This document shows positions 1 through 7,662 of a stretch of 25,801 nucleotides of DNA, piece after piece. The notes beneath the pieces are model-generated. The model was given only the letters and a program-made list of their open reading frames with translations, was not told the DNA's origin and did not search any database. Both the position numbers and the translations under genes were made by a program. Source of the stretch: an uncultured Prevotella sp. (GTDB taxonomy: Bacteria > Bacteroidota > Bacteroidia > Bacteroidales > Bacteroidaceae); assembly GCA_900540885.1 (NCBI GenBank), contig UQHJ01000035.1:1-25801 (forward strand), written 5' to 3'. Every line of letters begins with the position of its first letter. The stretch's first letter is position 1.

Positions 1-1
1 A

Positions 2-64
2 CGACTGAAAGCAGGATGGAGTGAGGACTACTTAGACAGACTGTTGACGGAAAGTTCAATTTGA
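2..64 (+). CDS. possible 3' end of a gene entering from the left
   Basis: An open frame runs in from the window edge and stops at a TGA at 62-64. It encodes about 20 residues ending LLTESSI, which look protein-like (charged and leucine-rich). There is too little sequence to name a family. The opposite strand has an equally short ATG-to-stop frame over 28-102, so the call is tentative. Confidence 0.22.
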   Translation, partial: RLKAGWSEDYLDRLLTESSI

Positions 65-158
65 TGCGTCTGCCCTGCGCCGATTTCGTAATAGATAGTC
101 ATTGATACGAAAACGTTGAAGTATGCGTAATAATAAATTTCAAACGCTTATAATAACA

Positions 159-773
159 ATGTCAACCATACAATTTCAATTACAAGAAGCCCCACGCCCT
201 AAAGGCAAAGAAGCAAAAAGTTACTATCCCGTGGTGGCTTACGGAAATAAAATCTCAGGAGATCAGCTTTGCCACGCTATTAACGAACGTTGTTCCTTGA
301 CCGAGGGCGATGTGTTGGGCGTAATGGTAAGTGTTGCAAAGCTGATAGCTGATAATATAAGTTGCGGTAGACGCGTAGAACTGCCTGGAATAGGTATTTT
401 TGCACCATCTATTGTAAGCGATGAAGCTATCACCGATGTAAGCGATCGACAGATAGCTCGCCATCTGCGTATTGATACAATCGACTTTAGACCATGCAAG
501 TCATTGATGAATAGCATGGAAGATGTTACATTTCATCGTGCCGAACCATTGGTTCTGGAACGTATTTCACATACCGATCAGCAACTTTTAGAAATAATAC
601 GTAAGTTGTGTGCCGTCTCGCCAGTTCACACTTTCGATCGTCTGCAATTTCAAGACGAATTGGGCTGTAGCCGTGCAAAAGCTTGTAGTGTCCTGCGTCA
701 GTTGACCGAAAAAGGACTTATCGTCAAATTGGGCAAGTCAAACTCTCCCTATTATGCCTTAAACAATGATTAA
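159..773 (+). CDS. HU-related DNA-binding protein with C-terminal winged helix
   Basis: A 204-residue protein. Residues 1-125 or so resemble the Bacteroidetes HU-related (histone-like) family: a short N-terminal strand, then an HU-like helix pair (residues about 35-70) and the turn RRVELPGIGIFAPSI, matching the HU beta-arm entry. Residues about 135-204 form a separate helix-turn-helix-like block (QFQDELGCSRAKACSVLRQL, then a turn and a beta hairpin ending in YYALN). That looks like a winged helix, longer than a plain HU protein. It is likely a nucleoid-associated or local DNA-binding protein in the cytoplasm; target unknown. I chose the ATG at 159 over the in-frame ATG at 123 because the extra 12 residues do not fit the family. 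It overlaps or nearly abuts mnmE, so co-transcription is likely. Confidence 0.75.
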   Translation: MSTIQFQLQEAPRPKGKEAKSYYPVVAYGNKISGDQLCHAINERCSLTEGDVLGVMVSVAKLIADNISCGRRVELPGIGIFAPSIVSDEAITDVSDRQIARHLRIDTIDFRPCKSLMNSMEDVTFHRAEPLVLERISHTDQQLLEIIRKLCAVSPVHTFDRLQFQDELGCSRAKACSVLRQLTEKGLIVKLGKSNSPYYALNND

Positions 774-786
774 TCAGAAAGAAAAG

Positions 787-2199
787 ATGGATACAATCTG
801 TGCTATCGCCACTCCTGCAGGTGGCGCACTGGGTATTATACGTGTGTCGGGTCCTGAGGCCATTACGGCTGCAGACCGCATATTTCGGCCTCGCGTAGGT
901 GCTCCCTTGAGTCAGCGAGCAGCCTCGTCGCTCACGTTCGGTAATGTTGTAGTTCCTCAGACAGACGAAACGGTAGACGAAGTGCTTGTAAGCCTATTCC
1001 GTGCCCCTCATTCCTATACGGGCGAGGATAGCGTCGAGTTTTCTTGTCATGGCTCGTATTATATATTGAACAAGGTAGTAGAACTGCTCTTGGCGCAAGG
1101 TTGTCGCATGGCGCGCCCCGGAGAGTATACCGAACGTGCCTTCTTAAATGGTAAGATGGACCTCAGCCAAGCGGAGGCTGTAGCCGACTTGATAGCCTCT
1201 ACTACCGAGGCCAATCATCGCATGGCTATGCAGCAGATGCGTGGAGGCTTTAGCAAAGAACTGCGCACGTTGCGCGACCAATTACTTCATATAACCTCGT
1301 TGTTGGAACTCGAACTCGACTTCTCCGACCACGAAGAATTGGAGTTCGCTTCACGTCCTGAACTCCTTGCGTTGGCGGAGCGTATTCGGAGTCATATCAG
1401 TGGCCTTTGTCAGTCCTTCCGATTGGGAAATGCGCTGAAACGTGGCGTGCCCGTTGCACTGGTGGGCGAAACGAATGCGGGTAAGTCTACTTTGCTGAAT
1501 GCCTTAGTGGGCGAAGAGCGTGCCTTGGTAAGCAATGTGCATGGTACCACACGCGACACGATAGAAGAGACCGTTAACGTAGGTGGTACGCTTGTTCGCT
1601 TTATCGACACCGCTGGCATTCGCGAAACTTCCGATACGGTAGAACGTATGGGCATAGAGCGCACTTTCGACAAAATGGCTGAGGCAGACATCGTACTTTG
1701 GTTGATAGACCTCACTGCTTATCAAGCGCAGTATGATGAATTAGCCGAAAAGATTGGAGCGCAAGTACAAGGCAAGCAATTAGTCGTTTTGCTTAACAAG
1801 ACGGACTTGGTCAGCGAGAGTACAATCAACGAAGTAAAACAGTACATCAGCGGTCAGCTGAACAATGCTGTCCCAACACCAATGCTGCTTACACTCAGTG
1901 CACAAAGTGGTAGTGGCCTTGACCAATTAAAGCAATTACTCGCCGCTTCATTATCAACGCTTCAGGCTGAAAACAATTCGACGGGTACAATTGTGAGCAA
2001 TTTGCGTCATTATGAAGCCCTCAGTGCCGCCTTATCAGCTACCGATCGCGTAATTGAAGGCTTACACCAAGGTCTATCGGGCGATTTCGTAAGTCAAGAC
2101 CTCCGCGAGTGTATCTACCACCTTAGCGATATCGTAGGCGAGGTGACAACTGATCAAGTTTTAGGCAATATCTTTAAGCACTTTTGCATCGGGAAATAG
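787..2199 (+). CDS. mnmE: tRNA uridine-5-carboxymethylaminomethyl(34) synthesis GTPase MnmE
   Basis: MnmE acts with MnmG to install the carboxymethylaminomethyl group on the wobble uridine of certain tRNAs. The 470-residue product has the N-terminal folate-binding domain (MDTICAIATPAGGALGIIRV onward, with PGEYTERAFLNGKMDL) and a helical domain. An inserted G domain follows, with GETNAGKST (P-loop, near residue 227), DTAGIR (G3) and NKTD (G4). It ends with the diagnostic C-terminal FCIGK, whose cysteine belongs to the family's C-x-G-K tail. Length is normal. An in-frame ATG at 766 would overlap the upstream gene by 8 bases. I prefer 787 because it gives the family's usual N-terminus and follows a purine-rich AAAGAAAAG. 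Confidence 0.97.
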   Translation: MDTICAIATPAGGALGIIRVSGPEAITAADRIFRPRVGAPLSQRAASSLTFGNVVVPQTDETVDEVLVSLFRAPHSYTGEDSVEFSCHGSYYILNKVVELLLAQGCRMARPGEYTERAFLNGKMDLSQAEAVADLIASTTEANHRMAMQQMRGGFSKELRTLRDQLLHITSLLELELDFSDHEELEFASRPELLALAERIRSHISGLCQSFRLGNALKRGVPVALVGETNAGKSTLLNALVGEERALVSNVHGTTRDTIEETVNVGGTLVRFIDTAGIRETSDTVERMGIERTFDKMAEADIVLWLIDLTAYQAQYDELAEKIGAQVQGKQLVVLLNKTDLVSESTINEVKQYISGQLNNAVPTPMLLTLSAQSGSGLDQLKQLLAASLSTLQAENNSTGTIVSNLRHYEALSAALSATDRVIEGLHQGLSGDFVSQDLRECIYHLSDIVGEVTTDQVLGNIFKHFCIGK

Positions 2200-2215
2200 A
2201 AAGGGTAAAAATAAC

Positions 2216-2270
2216 AGCCTCTTCCCCCCTAATCCCCTCCATGGTCGGGGAGGGGGATAGAGGAGAGGCT
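2216..2270. repeat. C/G-rich palindromic repeat at the mnmE/permease junction
   Basis: Nested inverted repeat. The core is CCCCTCC (2234-2240) facing GGAGGGG (2249-2255), and the outer arms AGCCTCT (2216) and AGAGGCT (ending 2270) also pair. Composition is unlike the flanking genes. It lies just after the mnmE stop and before the best permease start. Extending the permease upstream from a TTG at 2184 would translate the repeat, which argues for the later ATG. Confidence 0.7.
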
Positions 2271-2291
2271 ATAAAACGACTATTATACGTT

Positions 2292-4145
2292 ATGATTATT
2301 CCAATTGTAGTATTAGCCGTTTCGGCTGTGTTTTTTGCTATCGGTCGGGTGCGTGCCGATGTGGTAGCACTTTGTGCTTTGTTAGCGTTGGTACTTACGA
2401 ACGTGTTGACGCCTGCAGAGGCATTGGCAGGCTTTGCAAGTCCTGTGGTAGTGATGATGGCGGGGTTGTTCGTCGTAGGTGGTGCCGTGTTGCAGACGGG
2501 GTTGGCCAAGATGATGAGCGGTCGCATTATGGCGCTGGCGGGGCAAAGCAGTGGATCTATTTATTTGTTGGTCATGTTGGTGACGGCCGTTATCGGAGCC
2601 TTCGTGAGTAATACGGGTACGGTGGCGCTGATGCTGCCTATTGTAGTGAGTATTGCAGCGAGTGCGAGGACGAACGTTCGCACGTTGCTTATGCCTTTGG
2701 CTTTTGCCAGTAGTATGGGAGGTATGCTGACATTGATAGGTACACCGCCCAATTTGGTGATAGATGAAGCGTTGATCGAGGCTGGACATGAAGGACTGTC
2801 GTTCTTCTCGTTTTTACCCGTTGGCGTGGTGTGCATTATAGTCGGTGTGCTTGTTTTGTGGCCGTTGAGTAAGTATTTCTTATCGAAACGAGATGAAGCG
2901 GAGGAGACGAGTCGTGGCCGTAAGAGTCTAAATGATCTCGTAGGAGAGTATGGTCTTGACATAGAACTGACGCGTTGTCAGTTGGATACAACATCGCGCT
3001 TGGTGGGTATGAAAATGGCTGATGTCGACTTATACAATCAGTACGGCTTGACTATCTTAGAACGTCGACAAGAACGTATGGCGCAAACGCGATTGATGAA
3101 GAACGTAAGCCAGACTACGGTTGATGCCAATACGGTGTTTGAGACTGGTGATGTGCTTTACCTGTCGGGCGGTCGTGACCGCTTAAAAACATTTTTCGCT
3201 GACTATCAACTGAATGAATTGAAGGTTGCTGACAAAGACGAGAGTAGTGAGACGCAGTTAGAATTCTATGATATAGGTTTGGCGGAGTTGGTAATGTTGC
3301 AAGGGTCACGTTTAGTGGGGCGCAGGATTCGGAGCACCGCTTTGCGTGCGAAGTATCATATTAATGTGTTGGCCATTCGTCGGAAGGGTAAGTACATTCG
3401 CGAGGGATTGGCCGACGAGGTGCTTTCGGTGGGTGACGTGTTGTTGGTGCAAGGCAATTGGAGTGACATAGCACGCCTTGAGCGTGAGGAGGACGATTGG
3501 GTCGTATTGGGGCAACCACTTGCTGAAGCTGCACAGGTGACCCTCACTTATCGTGCTCCCTTGGCTGGGGCTATCTTATTGCTCATGGTGGCTATGATGG
3601 TGTTCGATTTTATACCCGTTGCGCCAGTTACGGCAGTATTGTTGGCAGCGGTGTTAATGGTGTTGTGTGGTTGTTTCCGAAATGTTGAGGCGGCTTATAA
3701 GACCATAAATTGGGAGAGTTTGGTGCTGATAGCTGCTATGATGCCCATGTCGGTAGCTTTAGAGAAGACCGGAGCCTCGGCTTTACTCTCGCATACCTTA
3801 GTAGACGGTTTGGGAGCGGTCGGCCCTGTGGCTTTGTTGGCAGGTATTTATTTCACCACATCGCTGCTCACGCTATTTATTAGCAATACGGCTACGGCCG
3901 TTCTCATGGCACCTATCGCTTTGTCGTCGGCGGCAGAGATGGGGATAAGTCCTTATGCTTTCTTGTTTGCCGTAACGTTAGGAGCAAGTATGTGTTTTGC
4001 CTCTCCATTCTCTACGCCACCTAATGCGTTGGTGATGCAAGCGGGACGATACTCATTTATGGATTATATAAAGGTAGGTATTCCGCTTCAAGTAATAATG
4101 GGACTTGTTATGCTGATAGTTCTGCCTTTGCTCTTCCCATTCTGA
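2292..4145 (+). CDS. SLC13-family anion permease with two TrkA-C domains
   Basis: A 617-residue inner-membrane transporter of the divalent anion:sodium symporter (SLC13/CitT) superfamily. The N-terminal half has several hydrophobic helices and the conserved SNTGTVALMLP and GTPPNLVIDE. The C-terminal half repeats the pattern with SNTATAVLMAP and STPPNALVMQ, as expected for the inverted-repeat fold. A soluble middle section (roughly residues 215-420) carries two TrkA-C-like regulatory domains (around LTRCQLDTTSRLVGMKMADV and LQGSRLVGRRIR). Substrate (dicarboxylate, sulfate or other anion) cannot be told from the sequence. The frame is open back to a TTG at 2184, but those 36 codons read through a palindromic repeat, so the ATG at 2292 is preferred. 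Confidence 0.9.
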   Translation: MIIPIVVLAVSAVFFAIGRVRADVVALCALLALVLTNVLTPAEALAGFASPVVVMMAGLFVVGGAVLQTGLAKMMSGRIMALAGQSSGSIYLLVMLVTAVIGAFVSNTGTVALMLPIVVSIAASARTNVRTLLMPLAFASSMGGMLTLIGTPPNLVIDEALIEAGHEGLSFFSFLPVGVVCIIVGVLVLWPLSKYFLSKRDEAEETSRGRKSLNDLVGEYGLDIELTRCQLDTTSRLVGMKMADVDLYNQYGLTILERRQERMAQTRLMKNVSQTTVDANTVFETGDVLYLSGGRDRLKTFFADYQLNELKVADKDESSETQLEFYDIGLAELVMLQGSRLVGRRIRSTALRAKYHINVLAIRRKGKYIREGLADEVLSVGDVLLVQGNWSDIARLEREEDDWVVLGQPLAEAAQVTLTYRAPLAGAILLLMVAMMVFDFIPVAPVTAVLLAAVLMVLCGCFRNVEAAYKTINWESLVLIAAMMPMSVALEKTGASALLSHTLVDGLGAVGPVALLAGIYFTTSLLTLFISNTATAVLMAPIALSSAAEMGISPYAFLFAVTLGASMCFASPFSTPPNALVMQAGRYSFMDYIKVGIPLQVIMGLVMLIVLPLLFPF

Positions 4146-4306
4146 AAAAAGTGTGGTGAGCGTGTAAGCAACGCGTGAATATAGAATCAAAAGTAATGTC
4201 AGCAGGGGTGATGCTATTTATAGAGATTTGAAAGGGCAATACTATAAAAGTTGTCATTTGTGGAAAAAAACGGCTTAGGTGTTGGATAGGTTGTGATTGG
4301 GTGGTC

Positions 4307-4342
4307 CTGCGTAATGCGTGCTGGAAAGCGCGCGTTACGTAG
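4307..4342 (+). other. 15-bp RNA hairpin with wobble pairs in the permease/pgi gap
   Basis: The arms 4307-4321 and 4328-4342 pair over 15 positions around a 6-base loop (TGGAAA). The three non-Watson-Crick positions are all G-U pairs in plus-strand RNA. There is no T-run after it, so it is not a classical terminator. The rest of 4146-4350 shows no gene; short open frames there are not protein-like. Confidence 0.5.
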
Positions 4343-4350
4343 GCGCATTT

Positions 4351-4433
4351 CGCAAGTTAGGCTGCGGCTCGGAAGTGCAAAAAAGAAAATTTTTTGATTT
4401 CCTTTTGCACTTCTCTCGCCTTGCACTAACTTT
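4351..4433. repeat. palindromic repeat, copy 1 of a tandem pair
   Basis: An 83-base unit, near-identical to 4438-4521 (period 87). Nested inverted arms: AAGTTAG facing CTAACTT at the ends, and GAAGTGCAAAA facing TTTTGCACTTC inside, around an A/T-rich centre. Its right end has TTTG (4404-4407), a 19-base gap and TAACTTTC (4427-4434), a promoter-like arrangement with the last base off consensus. Confidence 0.88.
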
Positions 4434-4437
4434 CTAT

Positions 4438-4521
4438 CGCAAGTTAGGCTGCGGCTCGGAAGTGCAAAAAAGAAAATTTTTTGATTTTCTTTTTGCACTT
4501 CTCTCGCCTTGCACTAACTTT
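4438..4521. repeat. palindromic repeat, copy 2, carrying the pgi promoter
   Basis: The second unit, 84 bases, differs from copy 1 only by small changes in the central T-run. The inner palindrome is almost perfect: GAAGTGCAAAAAAGAAAAT faces ATTTTCTTTTTGCACTTC with a single extra A. The right arm supplies the promoter elements of the next gene. Confidence 0.9.
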
Positions 4522-4522
4522 G
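4492..4522 (+). promoter_or_regulatory. Bacteroidetes-type promoter for pgi
   Basis: TTTG at 4492-4495, a 19-base spacer, then TAACTTTG at 4515-4522. This matches the Bacteroidetes primary sigma consensus TTTG-N19-21-TAnnTTTG. The predicted transcription start, near 4528, lies about 30 bases before the pgi ATG. Both elements fall in or at the edge of the repeat arm. Confidence 0.75.
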
Positions 4523-4559
4523 TCCCCCGAAACAAACTAGCACATACTTATAATATATT

Positions 4560-5909
4560 ATGAGCAAGAATATTCGCTTAGAAGTAAGCAAGGCTACACA
4601 GTTTGTAGCTAATGGTGCTGTTGAAGCACTCGAATCACGTGTAAAGGCTGCACAGAAAGCACTCGAAGAGGGTACTTGCGCAGGTAATGACTTCCTTGGC
4701 TGGATGCACTTGGCATCAAGCATCACCCCCGAACATTTGGCAGACTTGAAGGCTACGGCTGCTGTGTTGCGCGAAAACTGCGACACAATCGTTGTGGCTG
4801 GTATCGGTGGTAGCTACCTCGGTGCGCGTGCTGTGATTGAAGCTTTGGGTAATAGCTTTGAATGGTTGACAAATGATGGTAAGAACCCCGTTATGCTCTT
4901 TGCAGGTAATAACATTGGTGAGGACTATCTATATGAATTGACTGAATACTTGAAAGGCCGCAAGTTTGGCGTTATCAATATATCAAAGAGTGGTACGACC
5001 ACTGAGACAGCTTTGGCTTTCCGCTTGCTTCGCAAGCAGTGCGAGGAACAACGCGGCATCGAAATGGCTCGTAAGGTAATCGTAGCCGTAACAGATGCGA
5101 AGAAGGGCGCTGCTCGTGTAACAGCTGATAAGGAAGGCTACAAGAGCTTTATTATTCCCGACAACGTGGGTGGTCGTTTCTCTGTCCTTACTCCCGTAGG
5201 TTTGTTGCCTATCGCTTGTGCAGGCTTCGACATTGAGGCTTTGGTAAAGGGCGCAGCAGATATGGAGAAATTGACTGCACCAGAAGTGCCTTTTGCAGAA
5301 AATCCTGCTGAACAATATGCTGCTGTGCGTAATGCTCTTTATGCTGAGGGCAAGAAGACGGAGATATTGGTTAACTTCCAACCTAAACTTCACTATATGA
5401 ACGAGTGGTGGAAGCAGTTGTATGGCGAGAGCGAGGGTAAGGAAGGCAAGGGTATCTTCCCCGCAGCAGTTGACTTTACGACAGACTTGCACTCTATGGG
5501 GCAGTGGATTCAAGAGGGCGAACGTACAATCTTCGAAACAGTTGTTTCGGTTGAGACTCCTGAACACAAGGTGCTCTTCCCTCACGATGATGAGAACCTC
5601 GATGGCTTGAACTTCCTTGAAGGTAAGCGCGTTGACGAGGTGAACAAGATGGCAGAATTGGGTACTCAGTTGGCTCACGTTGACGGTGGCGTGCCTAACA
5701 TGCGTTTGGTCGTAGAACGCTTAGATGAATATCATTTGGGTCAGATGATTTACTTCTTTGAACGTGCTTGCGGTATCAGCGGCTTGTTGCTTGAAGTAAA
5801 TCCTTTCAACCAACCTGGCGTTGAAGCTTATAAGAAGAATATGTTTGCTTTGCTTGGTAAGCCTGGTTACGAAAAGGAAACTGAGGCTATTCAAGCTAAG
5901 TTGAATTAA
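4560..5909 (+). CDS. pgi: glucose-6-phosphate isomerase
   Basis: A cytoplasmic enzyme interconverting glucose 6-phosphate and fructose 6-phosphate. The 449-residue length is that of the short bacterial PGI type. Visible family motifs are GIGGSYLGARA (phosphate-binding loop), SKSGTTTETALAFR, GGRFSVLTPVGLLP, the active-site stretch YGESEGKEGKGIFP with the catalytic glutamate, and the C-terminal QPGVEAYKKN with the conserved lysine. The ATG at 4560 is about 30 bases behind a strong promoter, with an A/T-rich leader and no Shine-Dalgarno, as is usual in this phylum. Transcription probably continues into the large hairpin repeat that follows. Confidence 0.98.
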   Translation: MSKNIRLEVSKATQFVANGAVEALESRVKAAQKALEEGTCAGNDFLGWMHLASSITPEHLADLKATAAVLRENCDTIVVAGIGGSYLGARAVIEALGNSFEWLTNDGKNPVMLFAGNNIGEDYLYELTEYLKGRKFGVINISKSGTTTETALAFRLLRKQCEEQRGIEMARKVIVAVTDAKKGAARVTADKEGYKSFIIPDNVGGRFSVLTPVGLLPIACAGFDIEALVKGAADMEKLTAPEVPFAENPAEQYAAVRNALYAEGKKTEILVNFQPKLHYMNEWWKQLYGESEGKEGKGIFPAAVDFTTDLHSMGQWIQEGERTIFETVVSVETPEHKVLFPHDDENLDGLNFLEGKRVDEVNKMAELGTQLAHVDGGVPNMRLVVERLDEYHLGQMIYFFERACGISGLLLEVNPFNQPGVEAYKKNMFALLGKPGYEKETEAIQAKLN

Positions 5910-5918
5910 TTGATTTGA

Positions 5919-6054
5919 ACTTGTAACGAGTCGAAAAGTAGATGAGTTGACAAGTTGGCAAGTTGACGAGTTGACAGGTAAGTTCGTATATATAAAGGAG
6001 TAACTTACCTGTTAACTCGTCAACTTGTTAACTTGTAACCTCGTTAACTTGTTA
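5919..6054. repeat. long hairpin repeat built of 8-bp words
   Basis: The left arm contains tandem 8-mers GAGTTGAC, AAGTTGGC, AAGTTGAC, GAGTTGAC (5945-5976) then AGGTAAGTT. The right arm carries the complementary words GTTAACTC, GTCAACTT, GTTAACTT (6011-6034). The best stem is 5950-5984 with 6002-6036: 35 positions whose only three mismatches are G-U pairs in plus-strand RNA, with a 17-base loop. A related element is at 21295-21360. It ends about 15 bases before the next gene's ATG and may act as a terminator or processing signal after pgi. Confidence 0.85.
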
Positions 6055-6069
6055 TATTATGTATTGTAT

Positions 6070-6804
6070 ATGACATTCAAGCAGCAAATAGATGCTTATC
6101 GGCAAAAGACGGGCAAGGGCAAGGCTACGCTAAAGGCGGTGTTGTTCGATATGGACGGTGTGCTGTTCGACTCCATGCCTCACCATGCCACATCGTGGGC
6201 AAAGGTTTGCACAGAGTTTGGCTTGCCAATGGATCCTGTCGAAGTATATATGAACGAGGGGCGTACTGGAGCTTCAACGATTAACTTGCTGACACATCGT
6301 TATTGGAATCGTGAGGCAACGCCAGAGGAGGTCGAGCAAATATATCAAGAGAAGTGCCGCCTCTTTAATGCTTGTCCTGAGGCTCCTAAGATGCCAGGCG
6401 CAGAGGAAGTGTTGCAGGCAGTAAAAGCAGCAGGACTGACGATTGTAGTTGTGACGGGGAGCGGACAGAAGTCGTTGCTCAATCGCTTAAATCATAATTT
6501 CCCAGGATATTTCAAGCCAGAGCTAATCGTGTCAAGTAAAGATGTAAAGCATGGCAAGCCTCACCCTGAACCCTATCTTATGGGATTGGAGAAGGCTGGG
6601 GTAAAGCCTGAAGAGGCAATGGTAGTCGAAAATGCTCCATTAGGCGTGCGGGCAGCCGTAGCAGCAGGCATATTTACGATTGCTGTTAATACAGGTCCCT
6701 TGCCCGAAGACGCATTAACCAGCGAAGGAGCAAACACATTATTTGCTTCAATGACGGCTTTAGCTCATCATTTTAATCAACTCGCAACGACATGGCAGGA
6801 ATAG
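6070..6804 (+). CDS. HAD-superfamily hydrolase, beta-phosphoglucomutase/phosphatase-like
   Basis: A 244-residue cytoplasmic haloacid-dehalogenase family enzyme with a helical cap. Motif I is FDMDGVLFD (nucleophile D27, acid D29), motif II is VVVTGSGQ, motif III is the lysine in KHGKPHPEPYL, and motif IV is VVENAPLGVRAA. The pattern fits the sugar-phosphate phosphatase/phosphomutase subgroup; the substrate cannot be assigned. An upstream in-frame TTG at 6025 would translate the hairpin repeat, so the ATG at 6070 is taken. It overlaps tcdA by 13 bases, implying translational coupling. Confidence 0.9.
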   Translation: MTFKQQIDAYRQKTGKGKATLKAVLFDMDGVLFDSMPHHATSWAKVCTEFGLPMDPVEVYMNEGRTGASTINLLTHRYWNREATPEEVEQIYQEKCRLFNACPEAPKMPGAEEVLQAVKAAGLTIVVVTGSGQKSLLNRLNHNFPGYFKPELIVSSKDVKHGKPHPEPYLMGLEKAGVKPEEAMVVENAPLGVRAAVAAGIFTIAVNTGPLPEDALTSEGANTLFASMTALAHHFNQLATTWQE

Positions 6805-7595
6805 AGGAAGCAATATACAATCGTTCGGAACGCTTATTGGGTGCTGATGCAATGGAAGTGTTGGCAACGAAGCGCGTGATTATATTTGGTGTTGGCGGTG
6901 TGGGCAGTTGGTGTGCCGAGAGCCTGGTGCGTTCGGGGATTAAACACCTTACTATCGTTGACTCCGACCGCGTTTGCATTACGAATGTAAACCGACAAAT
7001 TATGGCCACGATGAAAACGGTGGGTATGGTAAAGGTAGAAGCATTGAAGGAACGCCTGTTAAGTATTAACCCAAAGGCCGATATTACAGCTTTACAGAAG
7101 ATTTACACTGAAAGCACAGCTGATGAGTTTCACATTGAGAATTATGATTACATTGTCGATGCCATAGATTCTTTGCAAGACAAAGCACTCCTTATATTAA
7201 GGGCATGCAGAACAAAGGCAAAGTTCTTCTCGTCAATGGGGGCTGCCTTAAAGTTAGACCCGACAAAGGTTGAGGTGGCTGAGTTTTGGAAGGTGAAAGG
7301 TTGCCCTTTAGGCGCAGCTTTGCGTCGCCGCTTTAAGCGTGACAAGACTTTCCCTTCGCGTAAGTTTAAGTGCGTTTATAGTGAGGAATTGTTGCCCAAC
7401 TTAGGTCAAAGTCATGCTTGTGGCACGGCAGCTTGTTTGTGTCCGAAGGCAGAGAATGGTCCTGGCGACCCCGAGTTGCTGAATCATGAGTGGTGCAGCT
7501 CTAAGGCACAGATTAATGGTAGTCTCTCGCATATTACAGCTATTTTCGGCTTTACCATTGCAGGACTTATTATGCAGGATGCGTTACGTAAATAA
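6792..7595 (+). CDS. tcdA: tRNA threonylcarbamoyladenosine dehydratase TcdA (ThiF/E1-like)
   Basis: TcdA (also CsdL/YgdL) uses ATP to cyclise t6A37 in ANN-decoding tRNAs to ct6A. The 267-residue protein has the E1-like Rossmann motif GVGGVGSWCAESLVRSGI at residues 33-50, then DSDRVCITNVNRQ, VDAIDSLQDK and the C-terminal SLSHITAIFGFTIAGLIMQD. The family arginine/asparagine positions around NVNRQ are present, along with a cysteine-rich HACGTAACLCPK stretch. Its start lies inside the HAD gene's end. It terminates just before a strong hairpin shared with the convergent sod gene. Confidence 0.93.
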   Translation: MAGIEEAIYNRSERLLGADAMEVLATKRVIIFGVGGVGSWCAESLVRSGIKHLTIVDSDRVCITNVNRQIMATMKTVGMVKVEALKERLLSINPKADITALQKIYTESTADEFHIENYDYIVDAIDSLQDKALLILRACRTKAKFFSSMGAALKLDPTKVEVAEFWKVKGCPLGAALRRRFKRDKTFPSRKFKCVYSEELLPNLGQSHACGTAACLCPKAENGPGDPELLNHEWCSSKAQINGSLSHITAIFGFTIAGLIMQDALRK

Positions 7596-7607
7596 GATGT
7601 TGATATA

Positions 7608-7650
7608 ATAATTGCGGCCTCACCCTATTATAAGGTGAGGCCGCAATTAT
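7608..7650. terminator. bidirectional terminator between tcdA and sod
   Basis: A perfect 17-bp inverted repeat (7608-7624 with 7634-7650) around a 9-base loop, G/C-rich in the middle and A/T-rich at both ends. It lies 12 bases after the tcdA stop and 12 bases after the sod stop on the other strand, the expected place for a shared terminator. Confidence 0.9.
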
Positions 7651-7662
7651 TCGTAATGGGAA

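Noticed and set aside
28..102. A 24-residue minus-strand frame beginning at an ATG at the left edge
   Set aside because: Too short, without family resemblance, and competing with the open frame entering on the plus strand.
2561..2962. A 133-codon minus-strand frame inside the permease gene
   Set aside because: Antisense to conserved transporter motifs; no promoter and no family resemblance.
4214..4498. A 94-codon minus-strand frame, and a plus-strand frame at 4318-4563, in the gap before pgi
   Set aside because: Both translate the tandem palindromic repeat (the same peptide phrase occurs twice), so they are by-products of the repeat.
4351..4521. Possible CRISPR array
   Set aside because: Only two units of 83-84 bases separated by four bases, with no spacers and no cas genes nearby.
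4983..5678. A 231-codon open frame on the minus strand inside pgi
   Set aside because: It is fully antisense to an unmistakable pgi gene, has no recognisable family and a cysteine/leucine-rich composition typical of reverse-frame translation.
5945..6054. Octamer array as a CRISPR or plasmid-type iteron origin
   Set aside because: The words are inverted about a loop rather than arrayed in one direction, and no replication or partition gene is adjacent.
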